64,000 nucleotides of DNA from Cercis canadensis (lineage: Eukaryota; Streptophyta; Magnoliopsida; Fabales; Fabaceae). Below are positions 51,061 to 62,422 of the stretch, piece by piece. The position numbers were made by a program, and so were the translations under genes. The notes under the pieces are model-generated. The model ran no database searches, was not told the DNA's origin, and worked only from the letters and a program-made list of their open reading frames with translations. How positions within the stretch are numbered: position 1 is the stretch's first letter; each line of letters opens with the position of its first letter. The stretch covers positions 1-64,000 of the forward strand of contig QAOA01005236.1 of NCBI GenBank assembly GCA_003255065.1. Direction: 5' to 3'.

Positions 51061-51212
51061 GAGCATAGTTGGTGTTGCGTTTGCAAATTGCAATTCCAGT
51101 ACATAAGTTCCAATGCTTGGAACAACCAACACTCCAATTTGGAGCATTTGTGTTCCAAGCCTTGTAACCTGTACTTTGGGGTTGCAAACGCAATCCTAAA
51201 CATGCTTTTTGA
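51061..51212. mobile_element. Candidate hAT-type MITE
   Basis: Imperfect inverted ends: GAGCATAGTTGGTGTTGCGTTTGCAA at the left against TTGCAAACGCAATCCTAAACATGC at the right. GCATGTTTGGGATTGCGTTT-like termini recur in plant hAT MITEs. About 150 bp, non-coding. An 8-bp TSD could not be confirmed. Confidence 0.5.
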
Positions 51213-51940
51213 GTTTCGTTAAAAGTAAAACTTATCAGAATTGTGGACGTTCATATATTTTTGTTTCTCTATCTTATCTTCTCCTTTTCCTTTTACTGAA
51301 AATGGTTTTAATTTGTTGCATGACTTTTGTTCTGTCTAGATAATAATAGTACTTGGTAACTGAACGTCTTATTCCACGTACTGTTACTGATCTTTTAATT
51401 GTCAATTGCTAGAGCAATAGGCCACTATGCGCATATATAATTTTTCTTTGAAGAATCTGAGGTTGTAATTATCTTAGTGGTTTCTGATGGTAGTATGATA
51501 GTGTCAATTTGGAATGTCTGATTAATAATACAAACCTCAACATGTGGCCTACACAAACCTCAACACGTAGCCTACACAAACACAATATGACTGCAAAGTG
51601 CACACTATTATTGGGAATTCAAAAGTTTACAGAAAGTTTATCAGCACACGTAAAGATATGTCCCATAATCAATAGAAGGAAGCTAGGTTTCTATATTCCA
51701 AATTAATTAACATGTATCTGTATAAAGATGATTCAACCTGTTCGAGTTTTGTCGGTTTTTTAAACTTCACAATTGTCTTTGCTTAAAATGCATGCCAGCA
51801 GGCATTTACCTTCCCCTTGTGTCTTTATTGGTTTCATTTATGAAGAAGAAAATTAAACACCAATCTCTCACCCTCTAAATTCAATTCATCCAACATAGTA
51901 TGGGGTCACCTTAACAGCCAACCTATACCACCTTTGAAGT

Positions 51941-52128
51941 TTTAACAGTTCTACATTGAGTTTGGTTCCTGGTGATCAGATTCACCGGGTGATACTATTC
52001 TACTAACAATGATAAAGATGGAAGATATTTTCTTTTTAACAGTTCTACATTGAGTTTGGTTCCTGGTGATCAGATTCACCGGGTGATACTATTCTACTAA
52101 CAATGATAAAGATGGAAGATATTTTCTT
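51941..52128. repeat. Perfect 94-bp tandem duplication
   Basis: 51941-52034 and 52035-52128 are identical over 94 bp (start TTTAACAGTTCTACATTGAG, end GATATTTTCTT). No N lies between them. It contains GGTGATCAGATTCACC, a short palindrome. No function is evident. Confidence 0.95.
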
Positions 52129-54374
52129 CCTACCTAGCTATTAATCTTGCTCAGCTATAAGATAAAGTTGCTTCTTGTGTGTCCCCTCACAATGGTGCAC
52201 AATTCCATGACCTCAAAAGTAGCTGTTTCCCAAAAAGATACCCGTCGGCTTCACTCTCATAGCAACTTATGTTGAAAACATACACATGGATTGAAAATTT
52301 TAGTGATGCTTGGCTAAAGTAATGGATAAGCAAAGCTAAGAAACACGATGGTGGATCAACAGAAGGGAAATGACTAAGGTGATTCTGTATTAGAAGGGCA
52401 GAAGCCCAAAGGGCTTTCATCACCAAGCACAAAGATAAGCCAATATTTTGACACGTTAGTTAAATCCAACAACATACCAAAAACAGCTTTTAAGATTGGA
52501 TTCAATTTTTTCATGACTATTTCAAACCTTTATGCCCATCTTTTCATGTAACGAGCTTGGCTGACACATGGGATCTTTGCTCTTAGCTTCACACAAAAGT
52601 ACGCATGAAGTGTCACGTACTGTCTTTTAGAAGATGATTAATTGTGGACATTGTGGAGGAGACATTGCATTTCAAATTATTTTTCTGCGGGATCTCCTCC
52701 TTTTGCCTTTAACTTTCCAAGAGTAACAAGATAGATCAACGAGGAGGCAATGAAAGGTGGGGAGCAATTCCATGTTAAAGTTGAAGTGAATGACCAAAAC
52801 AGGATACTAAATGTGTTCTTGTGAATCGACAGGGATTGTAGATGACCCTATTTTCCAATAGAAATAGTAAAGTGTTTATGTGGAGATGCAGATACCCTAT
52901 GTATATTGTTTCTACCTTGTTGACATAATGAGTAATGGACTAATGATATATACACAAACTATATTGTGGATTTTTATGGCAGAAATATATGAAATCATCA
53001 TTCTGTAATAGAAAGTTGGAACCGTATCCCATTAAAATTACAAACAGCAAAGAAAATAAAAGTCATTGATGGAAAGGAGCATGGTGAAGCAGCATATGAT
53101 ACGGAGATGGTATGAAAAGTTGATGGCATAGGGTAGCAGGGAATGGGTCCGTCCCTGTGCATATTGACTTGAAGGTGAACTGATTTATGTGCCCTTGCGA
53201 TATTTGTCCCCTCGAGAAAGTTGAGGCAAACAGTAACACATAATTATGTTCTTTATGTGGTACCCTTTTTGTCCCATACCTAATTAAAGTTCAATTTTAT
53301 CAAAGGGGATAACATTTATATTCACAGTATTGGGGTCACAAATTTGCTTTCCCTCCACTTTTTTCTCCCCTTCTTGCTTTTATTGCCATTTGGGTAAGAA
53401 AATGGGCTGCTAGTAGAGCCGAGAGACTTCATTATGGATGAGTAACCAACAACTCAATGCCAAGAATCAAAGTCATAAGCCTAATTTCAATCATAAACGC
53501 ACCTAATATCCAATCGCCAGTGCAGTGAGATACCCTGCATACCAATTGGTTAGATACCATTATTTCCAAAGATCACAGCAGCTCTGTTATAAATTATATA
53601 TAATCATCATTTTGTAATGAGTAATACTACTATTTGATTGTGCGAACTAACTGCGTTATGCTGGAAAATGTTTTCTGTGAGAATGGGGAGACACAACACT
53701 GAAATGGTTGCTGTCATCAATCTTGGTTGATACAAGGGTCTATATCTGCAAAGATGAAGCAGGAAATCATGGCAGGCAAGGCGTCAGTAGGGATAACATC
53801 ATACAACAAATTATATAGACACTTTTTTTGGTTTAATATGGCTCTGAATTTGGATTGCCAGACAAGGAGATGATAGCATTCAAGTTCACTTTTCAATGAA
53901 ATCTCACATCTTAAGAAAAGCAATTACAACTTTATTCTGTGATCCACCTTACACTTTTTGCTGTCTTTCTCTTTTCTTATTTGGAGAGACTCATTAAGAA
54001 ATTTTATATTTGTAATTTTTTTCACATAAATATGACTCACTTATAAATCTTGTAAATAACATTCGAAATCCAAAGAAAGTTAAAACAAAAATCATGATGT
54101 TTTCCCTGAAAAATACCAATTTCAATGATGCTTGCCTTCGGAGTTTTTATTTTTTATTTTTTTTTGCTGTAAGCCTGTAACCCTCGCTTTGGAAGATTAA
54201 TAAAAATTAAAAGAAGATAAAATTAAATGGGCTCGTGTTGTCTAGTTATTGGGCTTGGTACTTGTGGTTAGCTGGGCCTTACTCCGTCTTCATCTGGCGG
54301 GCTGGGTTAAGTGGGTAAGATCCTTTTGTTGTCCGATAAGCCCAACAGACAGTACTATAGTACATTAGTATTGG

Positions 54375-54406
54375 TTTTTTTTTTTTTTTTTTTTTTTNTT
54401 TTTTTA
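54375..54406. repeat. Poly-T run with N
   Basis: About 32 bases of T interrupted by an N at 54398; a homopolymer sequencing or assembly gap. Confidence 0.9.
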
Positions 54407-55588
54407 ATCTCAATTTTCAAATTTTATAAAATTAATATTGTTATGGAATTCTTTGATACTAAAAACAAGGTATAATTGAAAATTTTAAAAACTTTTACAA
54501 TCTTATGTCGATATTCTGACAAAAATCTGTTGAGGAAAAATAAATAAAATTCTTGATGGTTACTTACCTTAATGATTCTCTTATATGTTTCCTCATTTCT
54601 TCCTCCGTGGGAATTGTGAAATTGAATGTGGTTTTATAAATACTTGTGGGCCTGATCCAATGAAGAATTGGCCTAGTTGAATGAGTTGGACCGCTATTTT
54701 ATCGGAAAGAAACCAGCAGATTATCGAGAATTTTGTTATATTTTAAAACCAACTAGAAGGAATGTATAGAGAATGAGAAAGTATTAAATAAAAAATGACC
54801 GTTTTTCTTGTATTAAATATAAAACAAGAAAAAGTTGTATAATTTTTGAAGTGAGAAGAGAGGTTAGTATGAACTAGAATTTTGTTTCTAATACTGCCCA
54901 CCGCTTTGAATGTTTATTATTTTGTAGTAGATCTGATCTGGTTGTGGGTTGTGAGTTGTGAGTTGTGACACTAGCAGCCACGATTATGAAATAGAGTTTT
55001 GTATGCAATTTGACATGTGCCAACGGCTATCTGCAAACTTGTGAGAATGGAAAGGATTGGATTCTAGGAAACTTCCACGCAATGGGCTCGACCTGTGACT
55101 CTGAACATTCATGAACTAATCTACAGCTGTGTTTTCTTCCCTGTTGGATAGTACTAGTCACCATTTCAAATTCATCCAAATAAAAAAGAAACACGGAGCA
55201 TGGATGGAATAGTGGTTCTTGAAAGTAGGAATGGGCACAATCATATTCGTTGATTTAAATTCTAGTGAATGGCCATTATTTACAAACAAGCAACTCTATT
55301 TAATTGATCAACTATTTTGTTTAATTCTACTCACAGTACTGCTATCATATTTCTTTAGTTCGTGTAGGTGTAGTGTAGCAATGGAAGAAGAAAGAGAAAA
55401 AAAAAAAAGCAGTCAATTCTATTTTGTTTAGATGTATCTCTCTTGTTTTCAATATGAATATTCAAAGAAATAATATCAACCTTCTATTTCTGTTTGGTTA
55501 ACATTTGGCAGTAAGATGAGTTTGACGAAACAATTAAATGAAGCTCTATTCAGGGGAATTTGGGAGGGGAAACAAGTATCGATGGTTT

Positions 55589-55945
55589 CTAAGCCTTGTC
55601 GTTGAGTTCATGTTGGAGAGCCTGTTCTAGCCAAAAGCAGGAGTCGTTCATCAATTCGGGACTCAATCTGAACATCAAAACGCAGAATTCCATCTGAGAG
55701 AGGGCCCCATCGCCATCGAGATCTCCTTCCTTCATCATGCTCACCAGCTCATCCTCCTTCAAATCCTGCAAACCCAGAAGAGCAGAGTTGCTCCTCAAGC
55801 TATCCAAGGTGATCACCCCTTTATCCTTGTCCATCAGCGATTCAAACCCATTACAGAGCTCCTTTATCAAACCTTCACCTCCAAGTTTATCAGCGATGAC
55901 AGGCAACAAATCCTCAAAGCCAACACCTTTGCCAATCCCGGCCAT
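55589..55945 (-). CDS. PBP1: PBP1/KIC-like single EF-hand calcium-binding protein
   Basis: 118 aa, single exon. Family members (PINOID-binding protein 1, KIC) are small cytosolic calcium sensors that modulate the PINOID kinase or a kinesin-like calmodulin-binding protein. LGGEGLIKELCNGFESLMDKDKGVITLDSLRSN (21-53) is the diverged N-terminal half without a calcium loop. The functional EF-hand loop is D75-L-D77-G-D79-G-A-L-S83-Q-M-E86, with acidic residues at positions 1, 3, 5 and 12. FCVLMFRLSPELM (87-99) is the conserved helix after the loop. The start is fixed by MAGIGKGVGFEDLLPVIADKL. Family assignment is strong; which paralogue is uncertain. Confidence 0.92.
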   Translation of the reverse strand: MAGIGKGVGFEDLLPVIADKLGGEGLIKELCNGFESLMDKDKGVITLDSLRSNSALLGLQDLKEDELVSMMKEGDLDGDGALSQMEFCVLMFRLSPELMNDSCFWLEQALQHELNDKA

Positions 55946-58382
55946 TGCTGCTGTAAGACTTAATCGAGAAAGAGAATTTGAATGTGGGTTGTTTGCTTGG
56001 GAAAGGGAAGAGGGTGATGAATCATATTTATATATAAAGTAGAAGGAAGGAAAAGGTTAAGGGTGGAAGGGATTCAACTTTCAAGGAAGGAGAGGAAAGT
56101 AATGAATTTAATTCAATTGAATGATCCCTGATCAGATGACAGCCAAGAAACAGAGAAATATTAGCTGATCGGCGTTGATTCTGCACAACAGACCGCATTT
56201 GCCTTCCTCTTTCCTAGAAGTTTGTCATATGTCTCTCAAGCCTATTTTCGTCATTCCCTACACTTCTTATCCTCTAAGTTTCCTTTCTTTCCCCTTTCAC
56301 TAGGCTGGTTGACATTCTAACACACACGCACAAACAAGAGTAACAATGAGAAAAAAGGCATAGGAGGGAGAGGAATCTTCTTAAGGAAGAGTAGAGGTTT
56401 GCTTACCATTTCTGTCCCAATTTTATTTATTTATTTTTACTCTTTCGTTTCTGCTGCAATTCTCTGATTGACTTTTTTGTTTTTGTTTTGGAAAATTTGA
56501 CTTTTACCTATTGAGACCAAAAAACAATGTTGTCAAAGGGGTGTTGGGCCATTTGGTCAAAATACACCAACAGTAAATTATATCAAGAAACGCAAGGCCC
56601 ATCCGAAGGAATTTGTCCAGCTTCATTGGGCGGACCGAGTCGGTGGATTCTTTCCCATTGGAAAGACCCCTTCAGTTTCCCTGCAACTGCTGTTTTTTAA
56701 CAAAACAAACATTATATTATTTAAGTGTTCTTCCCTCTCTCTCTCTCTCTCTCTCTCTTGTTACTTTATAGATGGAATAATTTACCAGAATCTGACTCAC
56801 AAAAGTGATATGAATATATCGCACTACATTGCAATTGAATGTGAAAGGTATCCACACTATGTGAATACATAAATAACTTAAACAGTATACGCCTTAAAAG
56901 AATATAAATTTAAAGAAGATTCTTAACTTCCACCTTATTCTTAAATTTCGTAGCAAATAAGCAGCTTGTGTTAGTTTATTTATATTTAGATTTTGTTTAG
57001 TACAAATTACTCAAAACTCGTATTTTTTGAGTTTGTTATGTAACCTATACTTGTGGAGAAGGCAAACTTCACTAAATAACAAGTGACATACCATCAAATT
57101 TTACTATACTCCTAAAGGAATTGTAATATACATTCAATTAATTAGTATTTATTTATTTTTATTTTTTTTNGTATTTTTTGAGTTTGTTATGTAACCTATA
57201 CTTGTGGAGAAAGCAAACTTCACTAAATAGCAAGTGACATACCATCAAATTTTACTATACTCCTAAAGGAATTGTAATATACATTCAATTAATTAGTATT
57301 TATTTTCTTTTTTTTTTNTAATTAGTATTTATTTATTTTTATTTTTTTTGGAAAGAAAGGAAGTATTGAACTATATTTTTTTTTTCATAATAAACAAAAA
57401 ATAATTTTCTATCATCAAAGTTTAAAAAAAGAAGAAGTAAACTCGTGATTTTCAAACTTTTTTGCATATGAATAAGAATAGAAGATCAAATATGAATGTG
57501 TGTTGTGCCCGGCCATGGCCGGTTGGCTTATTAATAGTTATAAGTGTAAAGCAGTCACAACTCACACTGTTTTCAGTGGGTCAAAATTTGTGGACGTGCA
57601 GCTTTGGTGCATAAGGCCATAAGAGGTCAAAACCTTTGAAGCACAATTTGGTTGCGACTTTTCATCAACTACTAGCACCATTATCACATGTATCAAGAAA
57701 ATCAAATATCTGATGAAGGATTAAATCTCTTATTTATTTTCATCAGTAATATCTGTGATATATATATATATAGGAATAGGACTAGTTGGCCTAAGCTTCC
57801 ATAACTTCAATTTGATTTTCTTTTTCTTTATTTTTTCTCTAATAATCATTTTATTGCTTTGAAAAATGGTTTTAGATCGTGAGAATGGTCTCTCCCTACC
57901 ACTTTAGATTTCATAGAAATTGCATAGCACCTAATCTTGGCAAAAAACAAAAACAAAAAGTCCTAGTCTGACTCTTTAATCTACGAAGACAAAACTACAG
58001 ATATTGCACTTCAATTAAAATGAGGAGCTGCGCCTTTGCTTTCCATACTTCTCAAAACTGATACATTTCTCTCCATCATTAACAGTTCATCAAGGTAGTT
58101 TAATTTTCATCTGATTCTCAGTTTCCCTCTCTTTCATCTCTATCAAGCTCAGCCTCAGTGGACTTTATCTATCTCTGAAAGAATTAAGATTGAAAAGCAT
58201 GGATGATAGCCAGTAACTACTGAAAAAACCAAAATTGTTTTCACCTCAGAAAAAAATGAAACAGGGGGGCATTATCACGAAACAAGATTCCATTAAACAA
58301 TTGCCAAATCAAATACTCTTCCTGTAATTCAATGCTCAGGAAGAACCTTGTAGCAATGATGCAGACAATAAAGTAGAATTGG
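55946..58382. other. Spacer with assembly duplications and CT repeat
   Basis: No gene was recognised. It includes the PBP1-like promoter side (minus-strand TATA-like TTTATATATAAATATG at about 56022-56037), a (CT)n run at about 56737-56759, and the N-separated repeats at 57020-57349. Confidence 0.6.
57020..57349. repeat. Repeated contig ends around two Ns (assembly duplication)
   Basis: Copy 1 (57020-57169) and copy 2 (57171-57317) share GTATTTTTTGAGTTTGTTAT onward and differ by about two substitutions plus T-run differences near the gaps. N bases are at 57170 and 57318. A third partial copy (TAATTAGTATTTATTTATTT, 57319-57349) follows. It is most simply explained by three contig ends covering one locus. 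Confidence 0.8.
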
Positions 58383-61300
58383 CTATCTGCCATTTTCTAA
58401 AGTGACTGTCAATTCATTATGTGAACAAGTTTCCATTTTGCTTGAAGAAGAAGCCCTGCTGGAGGGGCATCTCCTAACAACAAAGGCTGGCTGCTTAGGA
58501 GTTGGAAGAGTGCTAGGTTCACTGCCAAGCATGAAAACTACATTTGACATGGTGGGACGATCATTTGGGTCTTCTTGTACACATAGTAGCCCAATATTTA
58601 GACACTTGAGATACTCATCTGTTTTGAATGTTTGGCATAGTGTCTGGTCCATAAAATCCAGTGCCCTGTCCACTTTCCATAAATGCCATGCCTGGAAATG
58701 AATTATATGTGTTATAAAATATGGGACGACCAAAGGATCAAAGCTTACAATAACTCCCTGTACTTACATAGCCTAGAAGACTCAATTCATGTGCAGACTG
58801 GTAAAATCCAGTGTTTCTTCTTCCACTAATAATCTCAAGTACCACAACACCAAAACTAAAGACATCAGATTTGACTGAAAAGAATCCATCTAATGCATAT
58901 TCTGGAGACATGTATCCACTGCATTTCAAAAATAATGAAAATATTGAAACAAACCAGACAGCCATATTGCTACAATACCACTGCATTGACAATGAATAAT
59001 TCATTTTCATAAAACTTACTATGTTCCAACCACTCTGTTTGTGTTTGCTGTTGTTTCTTTTCTTCCAAAAATCCTTGCTAAGCCGAAGTCTGAGATTTTA
59101 GGGTTCATCTCTTGATCCAATAAAATATTGCTTGTTTTTAAGTCTCTATGAATAATCCTCAACCTTGAATCTTGATGAAGATAAAGAAGTCCTCGAGCAA
59201 TCCCTAAAATAATATTGAAACGCATATTCCAATCTAGTAGAACACATAGCTTCCGGTCTTGGATATTACAATCCAATCAAGAGCATGAACAGTTAAGTTA
59301 GTCTTCATTTAGAAAAAGTCTTACAGCCAACATAATTATGCAGATACAAATAAAAGGCTTACCAAATATGAAAGAATCTAAGCTTTTATTTAGCATATAT
59401 TCATACACTAACATCTTTTCATCCCCTTCAACGCAATAACCCAGAAGTCTGACTAGGTTCCGATGTTGAAGCTTTGCAATCAACACAACTTCATTTTTAA
59501 ATTCTTCTAAACCTTGACCAGAACAACTGGAGAGTCTCTTTACTGCTATTTCTTGTCCTCCTGGAAACTTTCCCTGACAGTGTTTTACAATAAGTATCTG
59601 CTTCTATCAGCAACAAGTGGAAAAATGAAAATTAAAGAACACCAAGGATATATTTATTACCTTGTAGACAGGACCAAATCCTCCCTGTCCAAGCTTGTTT
59701 GCGTTCGAAAAGTTATTAGTGGCATCAAGTATGATTTCCAAATGAAAATGTGGAATATCAAAGGCCTGTGCATCATCTTCTTTGAACCTACCCGATTCAA
59801 TCAAATCTTTTACATATCTCTCACTGTCATACAAGCTAATCCCTGAATTTTTCTGAATATATCCCCTGATTTCTGAAGTCAAACAGATGAACTGTATATC
59901 TGAGTCTCAGAGTAACTGTGATGAAAGTACCCCTTGAATATTGGGAAATGAATTTTTTTTTTTCTCGAGTTTCAGAGAAAATTAAGTTACCTGGGGTCTT
60001 GGCCAGCCTCCTTCTCCACAAGTAAACATATATCACAGAACTTAAGAGAAGAATTAACACAATCGCAGCTGTAAAAGTGACTGCAATGATCTGAGGAAAG
60101 GACAAATGCCCGTCTGTTTGATAGCTATGACTGCCTTCTGCAAGAATTTAAAAGGTAACACTCATCATAAACAATACTAGGAAGCTACATAAAAGTCACA
60201 AATTCACACAAGACATAAACACAGATATAGACAAGCATGGGGAAGGAAGAGACATGGATTCATTGATATATAACCTTTTATGTCCTTACCTAGGGTGCAA
60301 TTTAAATTCAAGGCATCCCAAATAAAGTTTGCATTGCAGAGGCACCTCTTCTTCCCATCTTTGGTAGTATTGCAGCTTGAATTTGGCCAATCTTTGCAGT
60401 CCAAAGATGAAGAACAAACTGGCTCTAACGGTGGCTTCCAACTTAACTCTATTTCTTCTCCAACTTGCCGGGGAATATCAGAACTGAAGGTACTTGGGTC
60501 CACATTGCACCAGCCAGTAAGATGAAATGGAGATGACTGATTGATATGCAGAAGCTTGTCCATTGAACTTTGGCTCTTACAATCAACTGCATCTCTGCTG
60601 TGGATCATGAATTTCTGAGTTTCAGGGTTTATGCTTATAACTTGGTAGGTGCCCCCAGGAGTGTCAAAGTTAAGCTGGCCTGTGGAGATGTTGCAACGAA
60701 AACTGAAGTACATTGAGTCGCCGCAATTTGGTCCTGTGCTAAGGGGATAAGGAATAAAGTTTGTGCCACAAGTCCCACAATCCCTCCCTGTGGATTCTGC
60801 ACAAGTAAAACTTGCAGAACTTCAGAAACACTAATTTATAATTTCTAGCTAATTTTCCATTACAAGTTCTATGATTGAGTATCTTATCACTTATGATGCC
60901 TGAGTGTTCCTCGTGAAGGCTACCCCTAAATACAGAGTGATTCCGGATTGACTCTGCTTCATGCAGAGCAAGGTATTCAGAAGAGATTAATTAATGGTCT
61001 AATTGAGAGTCCAGTTACCTATCCAAGGTTTTTCAGTTATATTCAACTACCTGTATAAGAATTTAACAGGGTAATAAAAAGAAGAAAAGCAATACCTATA
61101 TCAGAAACTGCCACGCGAACATGGAGGTCACAGCCGTTCTCATACTCCTCTTCAAGATTGTTCAGGTCCTCTGACCAAATCCAGCATACTGCATCACCAC
61201 TTGTAATTTGAGGGTCTTCATATGAATATGCATAGCACTGACAATTGTTAAGGCACTCTGACTTGCATTCCATTTCACTTTTAGCAGTAAATTGAGCATC

Positions 61301-62422
61301 TGGGTTTCCCACTTTCATCATTTTAAAACTCAAAAACGTGTCACTCATAGCATTCTCACTACACACATTTGTTTTCCTGCTGCATCCACCTGAAAAGTCA
61401 CTAGAATTCCAACTTTCCAGAGAGTTAGGCTTGAAGCCAGGCAAACACTTGCACATAGAATCATACTTACCATTACAGGTGCCAAAGTTTCCACAAGCAT
61501 TATACACACTGCATCTATCTCGAGGCTCTCCCCAAACTAAGGACCATACTTTCTGCGAATCCAACTTGAGATACTCAAGTTGACCCGAGTATGTCATGAC
61601 CATTCTTGTGTCAGTATATAGTGATGAAGTGAGAAAGGGAACAGAGTTGTTTGGGGATACTTTGATGGTGAAATTCGACAATAAGTATGATATTGCTGAA
61701 GACATCTCACCAGACCCAACGAATTTACCTGTTACACTGCTTTTCCAGTACTTGATGGATCTTTTCCATATGATATACTGGTTATGTCCTTGATCTTGCC
61801 GAAATGAGAAGTTCCCTGGTGCTGGGTCATCATAACTTCTCCATGAAGTTAAAACCAAATTTTCATCCATTTTCATGCCTGGAAGAAATGTATCTGTGGG
61901 ATTAGCAAAACTCTGCCAGAGGGTTTTCACTGAGTGGTTTCCTTGTCCTTGTCCTTGGTTGCTTACAATGAGATTGCCACTATCCATTAGCTTCAATGTC
62001 CTTTGTATTGAAGATGATCTTTCAAGATTTGTCCCCCAATAAGATCTCCCACTAGCATCCAAAACTTTGAGATTGCCATCCTCTGCAATGCCAAAAGCAC
62101 CCCTTGCATCTGAAAGTGGGTTATCTCGGTTAGCAACCCACACAACTGTTGGTGGATTTGACCCGTAGTACCATATTCCCACATATCTTCTACCGCTAGA
62201 GCTTCCATTAGGAGTAAAGAATCCTAGTTCAAATCTTTCTCCCGCTGAAATAAGAGTTTCCCCGGTTCCATCACTTATCAACTTGTTAATGGTTATGGTA
62301 TCTCTAGCAGAGCAATGCATAAAAATGAAAAAGAATGTGAGCAAAAAGAAGAAAGACAGCATGTGATTTGAAGAGCAGTTGATGATAACTATCCCTCGCC
62401 TCTTTCTCCTTGTGTTTACCAT
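58383..62422 (-). CDS. G-type lectin S-receptor-like Ser/Thr kinase (At4g03230-like)
   Basis: Plasma-membrane receptor kinase; ligand unknown. Eight exons: 62422-61096, 60796-60290, 60137-59991, 59872-59661, 59573-59363, 59257-59020, 58918-58768, 58691-58383; 3102 bp, 1033 aa, all GT-AG and in phase. Signal peptide ([19 protein letters not shown], from Met21), B-lectin (about 40-160), S-locus glycoprotein and EGF-like region (about 215-345), PAN-like (about 350-435), then an extra Cys-rich extracellular segment (about 443-611). TM about 626-651. Kinase: GQGGFG (722-727), K743 in AVK, HRDLK with D840, DFG with D858, then YGYMSPEYA. All key residues are present, so it should be active. HRD is followed by TSN, as in S-domain kinases. 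The long extracellular insert fits the At4g03230 subgroup. Confidence 0.95.

Larger units (their letters stand above)
48498..55588. other. Seven-kilobase interval with no supported gene
   Basis: AT-rich and repeat-poor. ORFs are short and lack recognisable domains or splice structure. Contents noted separately: an inverted-repeat element near 51061, a perfect 94-bp tandem duplication at 51941, and a poly-T run with an N at 54398. Non-coding RNAs could be present but show no diagnostic structure by eye. Confidence 0.55.
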
